From: Tomocerus qinae
Lineage: Eukaryota; Arthropoda; Collembola; Entomobryomorpha; Tomoceridae
Assembly (NCBI GenBank): GCA_020055645.1
Contig: CM034546.1
Span: 15,252,001 to 15,316,000 of the forward strand
Direction: 5' to 3'
Length of the DNA: 64,000 bases
A program made the translations under genes and the position numbers. The notes below the pieces were generated by a model, which saw only the letters and a program-made list of their open reading frames with translations, had not been told where the DNA came from and made no database searches. This document shows positions 1-11,100 of the stretch, one piece after another (position 1 is the stretch's first letter; each line of letters starts with the position of its first letter).

Positions 1-358
1 CCTTGAATTATTACAAGTTGTGCAGCGATAAAGCTGTAAAAACTTAAGACTATAAATATAGTTTCTCAAAACGTATAACTTAAACCAAAATCAGTGTTTC
101 TGAAATACAAACCACAGAAAGAACTTCAATTTTTTTCTTTGTCAAACCTCTGCGCGAGGCCTTGGGCAACTGCCCAGTCCGCCCATTGGGAGTGCCGCCT
201 CTAGTTGATATGCAAAATAAAAAAATGCAAATGACAACCAGAGACCTGTAGCTACAATTACAAAGGATTTAAAACAAGGCTGAATTTTAGAAGAAAATAA
301 AATACATTTTTTTCTATTTCTACTTTTAACTCAAAAGCTAATATTTTTTTCTTTTTAG

Positions 359-3300
359 GGGTTACTGGGAAGCCACTTTTCAATTGTAAGTAAAACATAA
401 GTAAGATAACACTAATTAGTAGTAATCATTTAAACCAAACATCGTCTATAATACGTTGTAACCAATAAATGACTGGTTGTCAGACTCAAAATCTTTACCA
501 TTCTTCTGCGATTAGTGAATGAGATTATTGTAATACAATTAATGGATGCACATTATGACCAAACAAAACTTTTTCTTTACCAACAGATGACTGTAAGAAT
601 CGTTTTCATAAGGAATGGTACACACAAAGTGATTGGGAGACAGTGTTAGCAGACAGGGATTGCTATGAAGGTAAGAACTAATGATTTATCGATTTAAGAA
701 CCTGTTAATTATTCAGTACGGTTTTTGCTCATCTAATAATTCTTAGTAGTACCTAAGGAAATTGTGAATATTAAATGATCTATTACAAAATGCACAAGTT
801 AATTGCTGTGAGTTTCAATTCAGACGACTATCTTCTGGTGAAGAGATCTGATACTTACTATGTGAATGTGCTTAGTAATAATATTTCCATTATATATTTG
901 GAAACCTCCCTCTTAATTTGTCAACATACAGGACTAAAAATTTCATGATATTTTGAAATTAGGAGGATATATTAAACCAACCCCACCACCCGATTCTACC
1001 TGGCCTCCAACCACTGCCGCCTATCATCCACCCGATTCTGCCTGGCATTCAACCACGGCCGCCTATCATCCACCCGATTCTGCCTGGCATTCAACCACTG
1101 CCGCCTATCATCCACCCGATTCTGCCTGGCATTCAACCACTGCCGCCTATCATCCACCCGATTCTGCCTGGCATTCAACCACTCCCACCTGGTATTCACC
1201 GACGTCCACTTGGCATCCACCCACTTCTACCTGGCCACCCCCACATAGTCCTCCATCATTGGATTCTGCGGAAGAACGATGTAGGAAACTAAAATGGATC
1301 TACAGTGGGGAATCAATAATTATGAAAAGTAGCGGAATTATGGTTACCATTCATGGCTCCGAAGAACTTGATGCAAGGCAGGTGAGTAGGATCAAATATT
1401 GTTTTGCATATAAAATTAATGCTTAACATAATTATACACGAATTATACTATTTTCATAATTTATTCTCGATAAAAAACAATCTGATAATTTGTTTATTAC
1501 TAGTTCAACTGGTACGAAGCTGCCAGTTGTTGCCGACTGAACAACTGGACGTTGGCCAGTATAAGTAATAGAACTGATATCAATGAATTTCATAATTCGT
1601 TCCATAACGAATCCCAACCACACAATTTTAGTCTTGCTTGGACCAACGTCTACAGTTATAATGGTTGGAACAGTTTGTATGGTGATGATTCCCTTATTCT
1701 CCGAGCCTTATTCTCTAACCGACCTAATTATGGATTATGCGTTAAAATTGCAAGGAACGGAGGAGGGCCACTAATTGCTGCTGAAGAAAACTGTAATGCT
1801 CACAATCCGACGATGCATTATTTATTGTGCGAAGAAAGTAAGTTAACTCATAGGGCTACCCGAATTTTACTTCACAGGAAATTTATGACGTGGATTAAGT
1901 TAAAAAAGACACACCTGTAGCTACAAATCGATTTACAAAGGATTTAAAGCACGGAGAAATAATATAATTTTTTTATTTCTCTTTTTAACATACATAATAA
2001 AACAAATTTTTTTTTCATTACAGGAGATGTTAGCAAGCTAGGTTTCCAATGTAAGTATAAGCAAACAAATTTGGTGTTGGTCAATGAATTATAATGTAAT
2101 AATATATTATAACAATTAATGAACACAGTGTTGTTGTAGTTATCATTATTATAATTTTTACCATTATTCTGAAACTTTGTCAATGGGATTTAAGTTATGA
2201 AATTAGTGAAAACTTCTTTTATTTATAAATAGATGACTGCATGAATCGTTTTCGTAAGGAGTGGTACACACTGAGGGATTGGGAGACAATCATAAGTAAT
2301 GCTATGTGGTGCTATCAAAGTAAAGACTAATGATTTAATACAAGTACCTTTATTTAAATGCCAATTTTGAATGCTCAGAATGACAAACGTAGATATAAAT
2401 TTACATCAAGAATTTAAAATTCGGCAGTACATCAATTGATTCTGGCCACTACATATATTGCAATGTGTTAATTTCACATTTATAGAACACTAGCCGGTCA
2501 CAGGGCCCAGGCCCTGTTATAAATAAAGCTAGCATGTATTCCGGGGAGTAATTGTACGATGAGTAGAATGCATCTAACAGATAACAGATTTTTTATTATA
2601 ATTCACGTTGATCTTCCCACAGTTTCTCATTTATAGGCCGCTAGGTAACAGTTTTACATTGATAGAGAGTCAAAAAGTATTCCAAAACTTAGTCTTTGTA
2701 CGACGTAGATTCAACTTTTTGATTCGAAATAAAATTGTGGCTAGTGGCAAATTACTCCAGTCACTTACCATGATCACATGTTTGACTCGCGGTTTACGGT
2801 ATTCAGGGTATGCGAACCATCATTATACATTAAGTTAGTTTTAATGTAGTGACTCACTTTTTTGGGAATCTAACTTTATTAAATTATATTAAATTATTTA
2901 AAATAAAGATATCAAAAACAAAACCGCCACATTTTTTCTTCAATAAATTGATAATCTAAAACCTGCCGTAATTCAAGATTGTTCGCTAACCTTTGAATAT
3001 GTTTTAATATTATATATTAATAGGCCCCCAGTAATATCTGAATTCCAAAATAATTAGGCATAAACATGCGCTTTGATTTTATTAACATGCGCGCGAAGGT
3101 CCGTGTTGAATGAACTCAACACTAATAATACACATCGTTCGGTATTGCCACTGAATTTGGTGTAAATTAACACATTTTCTCAAAGGGGTTGATGTTCTGT
3201 GATTCGGACTATTTATTTGAAGTCTTCACAGATGTGCGTAAATCCCAAAATCATTTTCATCAAAATTGTACAGTTTTTGTTGAATACACTGTATGTAGTA

Positions 3301-6290
3301 CAGTGTATTTATGTTAAGTTAAAAATCATGTAGAGTGACTGTACATAAATTAAATAAAACATAAATTTCCTTATGACGTTTCTTAACAGGTGGGCCTCGT
3401 ACGGAACGACCTACTATCTCAACAACCGAGGCCTATCATACAAAACCACCTCGACCAAATAACACTGTCCTTCCCCTCGAGACTTGCAACATTGACCTCA
3501 ATGGCAATAAAACGGTACATAATATATCCAATTTACGTTAACCTTAGATGATTCAATAATTGGTATTGTGAAATAAAATTATTCAGTTGAGTACATAAAT
3601 AAATTAGCTTTTTATACATAAAAATATCACCACTTATTTCTACTTTAGGGGTGTAGGGAGAACGGGTTTTTCTCTAAATATCTGCCCACCAAGAAATAAT
3701 TTTAAAATAAAAATGGGAGTAATTCATTTGCTTTTGATAACATTCTGACTATATTCAAGCTGTTTAGTAATGGGAGAGCCTATCAGATACAGAAAACTTA
3801 AAACTTACAGACATGTACCTAGTTTTTAATATAACTTTTTTGAGAAAACGTTGAAAACATATGATTCGTGGGAATTGGTTTTGACACATATATTTCATTT
3901 CATTAAACCCATTTCAAAATACCAAAGTATTCTCTCCAAGTCTCCAACATTCTATAATATAATCGCGCTAAAACCTGACTATCCATGTCATGGTAGGAGA
4001 GCCTAGGAAACCTAAAACCCCCTCTCCTAAGTGTAGCACAAGTGCTAGCTGTAACCCCTTTGGACATCGCCTCCTCCCATCAACTATAATAAACATAATA
4101 TATTCACGTTCCTTGAAAGCACGAAAGCAAAATGCGCATGCCCCCTCCCTCTAAACCAACGAAATGAGTTGTTTCATATTCAATGTACAAAATACCATTT
4201 ACCACTCACCAGTGGTAAGTGGTTTTTAATGGTATTTAACGTTAAATACCACTACCTAAAAAGTAGTGGTAAGTGGTATAAATGGTAAAAAATAGTTTTT
4301 TTTAAATTTCGTGTTTGAATTTTGAATAAAATTCGGTGCTAAAGTATGAAATAGCTTAGCAGATGATCATTTTTGTCACAAATTGATAAGTGCTCATCAA
4401 TCAGAGTAGGATTCAACAATGGGGGCGCTAACAACCCTTGCCAATTGAGCAACTAATTGCAATTAAATTAGCATCAATTTTAAATGTGTGATATCACATA
4501 CAATCTTTTTTTCTTCATTTTTTATAATTTTTGGTGTACAATCAAATAAATATGATTAATTTAATTGCTTAAGGGGCTAATTGGAAATATTTCATAGAAA
4601 ATACAGCTTTAAAACTTATATTTTAGGAAGTCTAGTAGTGTATCTGTACTCTGTACTCAGCTGTCTAATCAATCGCTAAAATTTACCATTTTTACTATTA
4701 AATGCATTTTTACCATTAAGTGCATTTTTATCACTGTGATGGTAAAAAAGGCTAAAAAGTGGTAAATTTTGTATACTGTTCATATTATTATAACATCAGA
4801 ACAATAATACAAGTTCACATAAGATGATTATTGGTGATTGATTAGAAATAATTAGCTAAAGAAGACAATCCGTTTTCCAAAATGCTGGAATCATATTTTT
4901 CTGATTTTAAAGGGGAACATTCTGGGGTGTTCATTAAAAATATAGTATTTTATTATTCCCTGTATTGGGCACTACTAAACACAGTTATTGTTTTGGTTTA
5001 GGAACTTTTCGATTTGACCCGGAATTGTTTTTATTACTGTGATCAGTGGCCTGCTTAATTTCTCTTGAGTACCAGGTTCGCCCCTTAGCTGGGTTCACTA
5101 GTTATAGATACTTTGCCTATTTTACCTTAGTTTAAAAATATTAAACTTCAGTAAGCATTGATTTATATTATAACATGTGGTTGATGATCACATGGTTAAC
5201 TTGGGGGGGGGGCATAAATTATAATTAAATTAAATCATTCACCATTATGAAGAAAATGTTCCCGTGTACAATAGCTTTATCCAGAATAATAGTATACCAT
5301 AAACTTCTTGACTCACAGATACAGTCTAAGAATGATATTTTATACTTCTGGTTATGATTAACAGTAAAATTATTGAATAATTTATCAGGCCACGTGGAAC
5401 GAAGCCCTAGTAAATTGTCAACAAAAAAACATGATTCTACTGGTTATCGAATCGGAGGAGGACAACCAATTCCTAAATAATAATGGATTACTGAGACAAG
5501 AACGTAAGTTGAAGTTCAATTTGTCATGGCTTATTTATCATGTTCGAAACAATTAAAAGCCAGGAAAATATAATTTAATATTATTATTTATTAGGTGCAG
5601 TTAGGTATATATAATTTTAGTACAATATTATATTATAGCGATTTCTTTATCAAGAATTTTCTTTTTCCAGCTTTTGATTCAGACACACATTTTTGGAGTG
5701 GGGCCAAGTTTACATCGAGTGATTTTGGACCTCTTATGTGGGAACCGATAGGAAACAAGTTTTTCGGCTATGAATTAAATTCTGCTCATAATACTGGTGG
5801 GTTAACCAAATGGTGGGGTCTGGGAGATCCTGATGTTAAAAATGGAACAGAATTGTGCATTGCTATGCAGTTTCCTGGGTATTTTCCTCCAGTTTGGTTC
5901 ACTTCGGACTGTGACGAGAAATTGCCCTTTATTTGTGTACACGCAAGGTAAGCAATCAATTTTTATTGTAGATGTTTACACTATCTAAACAGATTGAACT
6001 CACTGATTTAATATTGAAATGTAAAGATTTTATTTAATGCATTTAAATAAGTATTATTATTCAGAGTAAATTGCGATTTTAAGGTCTTGAAAAAATGTAA
6101 TTGTTTGCTGTTCTATATATATTATTTTGTAAGAACAAATAATAAACATAATATGAACATAATATTCCCTAGACACCAGCGAATGACAGAGTGCATACAT
6201 GATGAGGGTCCAGCTGGAGGGACAATTAGTTTTCCTGGTAATACTACTTCTAATCCTGGATGGTTTGAATCTCCTCCAGCAATACCATAG
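359..6290 (+). CDS. Gene 1: multi-CTLD secreted protein, 3' part (5' end outside window)
   Basis: Ten exons join in frame: 359-385, 587-670, 963-1381, 1504-1837, 2024-2050, 2233-2319, 3390-3514, 5389-5503, 5671-5947 and 6173-6290 (stop TAG). They give 537 residues, with one nucleotide carried in from an exon left of the window. All junctions are GT-AG. Exons 359-385 and 587-670 are the 27-nt microexon and two-Cys linker that follow a CTLD lying off-window. Exons 963-1381 and 1504-1837 form one CTLD (core motifs WYEAASCC, LAWTNV, LLCEE). After another microexon and linker, exons 3390-3514, 5389-5503 and 5671-5947 form a last, differently split CTLD (WNEALVNCQ, KWWGLGDP, LPFICVH). The last exon adds a 39-residue Gly/Pro/Thr tail. 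Seen: frame, splice sites and motifs. Known: the CTLD fold and its usual extracellular location. Inferred: secretion, because the paralogue downstream has a signal peptide. No membrane segment is visible. Ligand unknown. Confidence 0.8.
963..1837 (+). other. Gene 1 CTLD (exons 963-1381 and 1504-1837) with Pro/Thr-rich linker
   Basis: The first exon encodes a Pro/Trp/Thr linker made largely of a 14-residue repeat, then the start of the domain (SAEERCRKLKW ... EELDARQ). The second exon encodes the CTLD core: WYEAASCC near its start, LASIS, LAWTNV where classical CTLDs have WIGL, GLCVKI, and the closing LLCEE. The intron between them is phase 0, as in the corresponding exon pairs of gene 2. The EPN/QPD and WND calcium and sugar ligands of classical C-type lectins are not present, so sugar binding should not be assumed. 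Confidence 0.8.
989..1190 (+). repeat. In-frame 42-bp coding minisatellite in gene 1
   Basis: A 42-bp unit encoding PDSAWHSTTAAYHP is repeated about five times inside exon 963-1381. The first copy is variant (PDSTWPPTT) and the last runs into a related Thr/Trp/Pro stretch. Internal copies are almost identical at the DNA level, which indicates recent expansion. Because 42 is a multiple of three, changes in copy number lengthen or shorten the linker without breaking the frame. The minus-strand open frame here is a shadow of this repeat. Confidence 0.9.
2320..3389 (+). other. Gene 1 intron (1070 bp), nothing coding seen
   Basis: AT-rich intron bounded by GTAAAG and AACAG. A short GC-rich palindromic patch (CAGGGCCCAGGCCCTG) lies near 2500. 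An open frame at 2608-2838 has no recognisable domain and is probably chance. Confidence 0.6.
3515..5388 (+). other. Gene 1 large intron (1874 bp) with repeat debris
   Basis: The intron splits the terminal CTLD of gene 1. It holds the inverted-repeat element at 4184-4776. Near 3990-4030 is a fragment (TGGTAGGAGAGCCTAGG followed by AAAACCCCCTC) related to one near 23170-23225, so it is probably a dispersed repeat. A run of G lies near 5205. No further exon was found. Confidence 0.6.
4184..4776. mobile_element. Possible inverted-repeat (MITE-like) element in gene 1 intron
   Basis: Both ends are built from inverted copies of a ttaccac/gtggtaa motif. The left end reads tgtacaaaataccatttacc and the right end gtggtaaattttgtata, imperfect inverted repeats of each other. 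Inner arms (4200-4300 and 4680-4765) repeat the motif in both orientations and could fold into hairpins. No open frame and no clear target-site duplication were seen, so class and exact ends are uncertain. Confidence 0.4.
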
Positions 6291-8112
6291 GATATAAAGC
6301 CGTATATAATTCTCTTTACTAATTTGGTTTCAGTATAAAAAATATTTTCCTGTTTTACGACATTATCTAACAATACAGAATTATTGGTATGAATTGAATG
6401 TAATTGGTTAAGTCTTAGAATGAAAGAACGTAGAATTAATGTAAGAAGGCTATATCTGGTATTGGTATTTTATAAGGCTTCTTAGTTCTTTCTCAAGTAC
6501 AGATTTTTAATTTTTTTATGTGTAATAGTATGTAAGTAAGCTTTGCTACAATCTGAACATATTATTGTGTACATTTTGTATAAATACAACATAATTCAAG
6601 CAATAAAGAAACCAGTTAAAATGTAAAATGTTTACTCTCAATTGTTCATTAGTTCATTAATTTCATTCATTGAATTAGAATTATTAAGTTAACGGGGTAA
6701 AGTAATGTTTTTATTATTATTATTCTATTTTACAGTACAATGGTATAAAATACCAAAAACCAGGTACAATTATTAGTAGAGTATTTAATTCTGATCCAGA
6801 TAATAATGTATGTTATTTCTCTGGATATCGATAATATTGGTAATTTATGGTCGGTTACTACAGACAATCTTCGAATAATGTACCGTACTTCACTGAATGA
6901 TACAATTTATCAAAAACTGTTTTTAGGCTTTATATCGTTTTATATATTTTCAATAGCAAAATAATAATATTATTTACTCCACATAGAAATGTTTTCCATA
7001 TTAAAAATTTATTGGTGGGTTTAAATATCTACATATTGTCCATATGAAAAGTTTGTTGTGTTCACAATGAATTAATTTTGATGTTTTTACGGCATATACT
7101 TATTTGTTTGGATGGATGGTACTGATGACAGTACAATACACCTTTTAAACTGCTAACCATTTATATATTTCGGACCTTACATTTATTGCTGTAAGCATTC
7201 TAAACAGATGTATAAAATAATCTGATACTTTAAAAATAAAATCCAAAATTTAATTCATAATAGTTCTTAAAACCTTCGATTAAGGTTAGCACCTGATACA
7301 TTGTGCAACGAAAACGTGAATGAACTTGGTTAAGCACTCAAAAGTTAATTACCAAAGGGCAAAACATTCTAAGAATTTCAGACTTCTTTATGAACCGTTA
7401 AAACCATTTCCTGGACTGTTACTATTAAAGAGCAATGACCAGTAAGTTTAGGTCTACCATTCGTCCTGATTTTAGCAGGATTGTCCTTATTTTTTTGAAT
7501 CCGCATCGATTGCCCAAATTTTCTCTGAATATGTCCCAATTTTTTGACAAATCAATTAAATTTAAGTACAATTTAACAGTACTTCACAGAGTTATTAATT
7601 ACTCTATGGAAATTGAATTTTGGTATCATTAAGTACATTTCCTACACTTTTAAATTGCAGAATTAAAACTGACTTCCAATTATGTAGCTTGTAACCTTTG
7701 CTGGAGTAAATCTGTCTTAAAATTAAGAACAACGTAATTAACATTTTACTTACTAGTACCTAATGCACTCTTTCAATTTAGCCCAATTTAAGGGAGGGTG
7801 GAAAGTTGTCTTGACTTTAGCAGAAAAAGGGCTTTGAATTAGTTAGACAAAATAAAAATAAATCGCAAGTCCCCAAGAAAATTTTATCGTTTGACAAAAC
7901 CAAATTCTGGCAACCCTTAGTTTTGTAGTGAATTGATAATTAAAATGGCATTAGTTTTCTTATAATTCTGGACTTGTTTTGCAAAATATTTTACAGTACA
8001 AATTTTAATTTTAGATGCCAAGAACTTCAAAAATCATTTTATTCAGTCATGAAAAAAGTTAAATTACCTAAAACCTAAAAAGCTAGAATATTTTCACCAC
8101 GTAAATCTTATC
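6291..8112. other. Gene 1 3' UTR and spacer between the two lectin genes
   Basis: AT-rich DNA between the gene 1 stop and the gene 2 start. The only open frame of note (7435-7632) has no recognisable domain. No TATA box or other promoter element could be assigned with confidence, although the gene 2 promoter must lie in the distal part if the 8113 start is right. Confidence 0.5.
6602..6607 (+). promoter_or_regulatory. Candidate polyadenylation signal of gene 1
   Basis: AATAAA about 310 bp downstream of the gene 1 stop codon, the first canonical hexamer in a plausible position. Usage cannot be shown from sequence. Confidence 0.45.
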
Positions 8113-11100
8113 ATGGCGTTCCCGAAAATAAATCTTTCGATATTTATTTTGCATTTCCTTATTGTTCGGGGAAAATCTGCGCATCTAGCTGCAGATAAAA
8201 ATTGTAAGAACAAAATTTTTTGGTGCTTTGTTAATTCAAAATCTATAACATATATTGAGCCTATGATTATGCTCTGGCAATTACAATTAGAATGTGATTC
8301 TATTTCTTGCAGATATAGCAAAGTCTATCAATGAAACCAGATTTGACTACAACAGTTTCAATCGCCAAGGTAAGATTTTTTTTAGAGATGAATAATCTTC
8401 ACAAGTATTTCACCCAACAATTAGTTTCCAGTTTTATATTAAAATTATATAGTTAATTTATTTTGGAATTCCAAAATGTTGAAGTAGAAATTGATAAATG
8501 ATATTCAATAGACAAATAAATGAAGATGTTTGTACTTTTGAAATTTTAATTTGTATTGGTTTTTATTAATTATTTTATTTAGAAAGGTTTTCAATACCAA
8601 CTTTGCAACGGATGGGAGTTTCTCGGAATTTCTTATTTTATGATCAGCCCCAGCACAAATCAGAACTGGAATTACCAAATTCTCTCTCTAAACGTCGTAT
8701 GTATATACACTTTGAAATTAAATTACTAATTTGATAGAAATAAGATTATCAGCATATAGAGTTAAAATAAATTTCCATAATCAGTTTTTATTGTAATATT
8801 TTTCAGACGCAGCACAATCCTCGGAAGCAAAGTGTATGCAATTGCAATTTACCATGTCCATATATCCACTTAAGAAGAGTAGTGGAAATAATGTAGTTCT
8901 GTATTATTCTAAAGAAAAAGCTGCAAGGGACGTGAGTGCTACAATTTTCGGGAACATACTATAAAAAAGTTTAGAAATCCGTAGATTTCTTAAAGTCGTT
9001 TATAGCTAGTTAAACTTACTATTGGTTGTAAAGTAGCCAAATATTAAATATTTAGACAAGTTTTCAAACGATTTCTCATTTAAATGCGTTCATTAAAATT
9101 GTTATGTGCGTATATTTCTAGTTCAACTGGTTCGAAGCAGCAAGTTGTTGTAAAAGGAGAGGCTGGATGCTTGCTAGTATGCTCAACCAAAAGGATCTTG
9201 ACGGATACACAAAGTATGCTGAGCCAAAAAAAGGAACTGACTTTCAACTTAGATGGACTAATGCCCACAGAATCGGAAGGATAATATGGATGAATCTCTA
9301 TGGAGAAGTTTTTAATGGAAACAATTTTGACAGACCAACATTTGATTATGGTCCAGGTTACTGCAAAACTATGAGACAGGATTCAAACGGGTATCTCCAT
9401 ATTTCAGTTCATACAAGTGATAAAAAGTTGGGGGGTAAAGGCCTTTATTGCGAAACAAGTATGCTCAATATTTATTTGTTAATAAAAACCGCAAAAAATT
9501 AAAAAAGGCTTATCATGATAAAATAATTTTTATTTTGTTTTCAGTTGACAAAAAATATAAAGATTTTAACAGTAAGTAAGTTTTAACTTATAATAATAAA
9601 TAATACAATACAAAAATACTATTAATAAATAATCTTCGATGTAAAAAAGCAGACGTTACATAGTATTTTCATCCACCTCCCTAAACTCTGTTAACTTTGT
9701 AGTTTTATCACTGAACCTTTCTGATTTCAAATGAACATCACAAGTCTTCTTAAGACTAAAAACATCCGCTGTTACGTCAACATACAGGAGGTGTTTTTGG
9801 TGTTACCCATTTGTAAACTTGACGTTAATCTTGACCCCTGGATTACAATCAAAAATATTTAAACACAGTATCCCAATTTGTACTTGAATTTCCATGTTTT
9901 CGGTCGGATACATAGACATACAGATTTCCACAAAGTAGCTTCAGTTTGCTTGCAAGTTGGAGCGTGAAACTGATTTTGAGAATTTTATCAAACTAAAATC
10001 TACATACACCTACTCAGATGTTTTTACATCTACTATGCATCTATACTTTTATGCTGACTAAATAAAACATTGACTAATGCAATATATCTACTAATTAATT
10101 TATGTATTCTAATATTTAAAAGAAAAAAATAAGAATTATGAAACTCGTCCATGACATTAAAAAAATATTAATAAAAATCATTATCATTTACAGTCGATTG
10201 TCACAACAAAGTACCTAAACAATGGTACTCCCAAGAGGATTGGTTAGTAGTACTGGGACAATACTGCCGTTCAAGTAAATTCATTAAACATTAACATTCA
10301 ATAAATACAACCAATAAAAATTATAGTTTAATACAAGATGATAATATATATATATTGATTCTAACAATCAAAAAATGTGAAATTCAGTATTATAATATTA
10401 ATTGTTTTACTTTAAGAGTAAACACGTCTATTAATATCAAATTTTTCTTAAACTTATCTTTAAATTATCTTTTAGTTCCCTGCGCATAAAAATTTGGAGC
10501 TTAACCTTTTAAATTTCATTCTTAGTTTCGATTCCATTGATATCCTTCAAAAATTTACTGAATATTGCATTATTGTTGACAAGAAAGTAAGAAACGAAAA
10601 ATTGAGGCTAGGCTAAATGGTTTTTGAAGGGACGATATGTAAAACATGCAATAATTGTTTACACAGTCCCTCCACCACCACCACCACCACCTCCTCCGCC
10701 ACCTCCACCACCTCCTCCGCCACCTCCTCCGCCACCTCCTCCACCACCTCCTCCACCACCACCACCTCCTCCTCCACCACCACCTCCTCCTCCACCTCCT
10801 CCACCACCACCACCTCCTCCTCCACCACCACCTCCTCCTCCTCCTCCTCCATCTTCTCCTGATGAAATTGCTGCTCAATTGTGCAAGAATTTGGTGATTG
10901 ATGAAGTTCAGTTAGTGCAGAAAAGTGGAGGTAAAGTTAATCTTCACATATCCAAGGACAGCCAGACAATAATGGCAAGTGCAATTAATTATTATTTCAA
11001 AATATCGTCTTCTTAACATAGCAATGTGACAAATTACATGATCGCGACAATGTGACCAGCCAGAAAAAATGTTTTTACGAAAATTGGCCAAAATATGGTT

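Larger units (their letters stand above)
3390..5947 (+). other. Gene 1 terminal CTLD, split over three exons
   Basis: Exon 3390-3514 encodes a Thr/Pro linker ending in LETCNIDLNGNKT, exon 5389-5503 the helix region (TWNEALVNCQQ ... VIESEEDNQFL), and exon 5671-5947 the second half (FWSGAKF, MWEPIGN, KWWGLGDPD, ELCIAMQF, WFTSDCDEKLPFICVH). The same three-exon split and 115-nt middle exon occur in gene 2 at 16990-17159, 17297-17411 and 18942-19215. The EPN position reads DPD and the WND position reads WFTS, so the usual Ca2+ site appears altered. Confidence 0.8.

Noticed and set aside
120-215. GC-rich stretch in the first partial intron (GCGCGAGGCCTTGGGCAACT ...)
   Set aside because: It stands out in base composition and may be a repeat fragment, but I could not match it to a tRNA, an exon or another copy in the window.
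996-1220. Minus-strand open frame opposite the gene 1 linker repeat
   Set aside because: It is a shadow of the 42-bp coding repeat; the plus-strand frame is part of a spliced gene.
6736-6833. Possible extra gene 1 exon after ATTTTACAG (VFNSDPDNN resembles the gene 2 repeat motifs)
   Set aside because: It lies after the in-frame stop at 6290. Splicing to it from a donor near 6237 reaches another stop within 14 codons, and the similarity is too short. It could be a decayed remnant, but this is not supported enough to annotate.
10570-10878. Arg/Trp-rich and Glu/Val-rich minus-strand open frames and His/Leu or Thr/Ser plus-strand frames at the proline tract
   Set aside because: They are alternative readings of the CCN trinucleotide repeat. 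Only the proline frame joins the flanking exons in phase.
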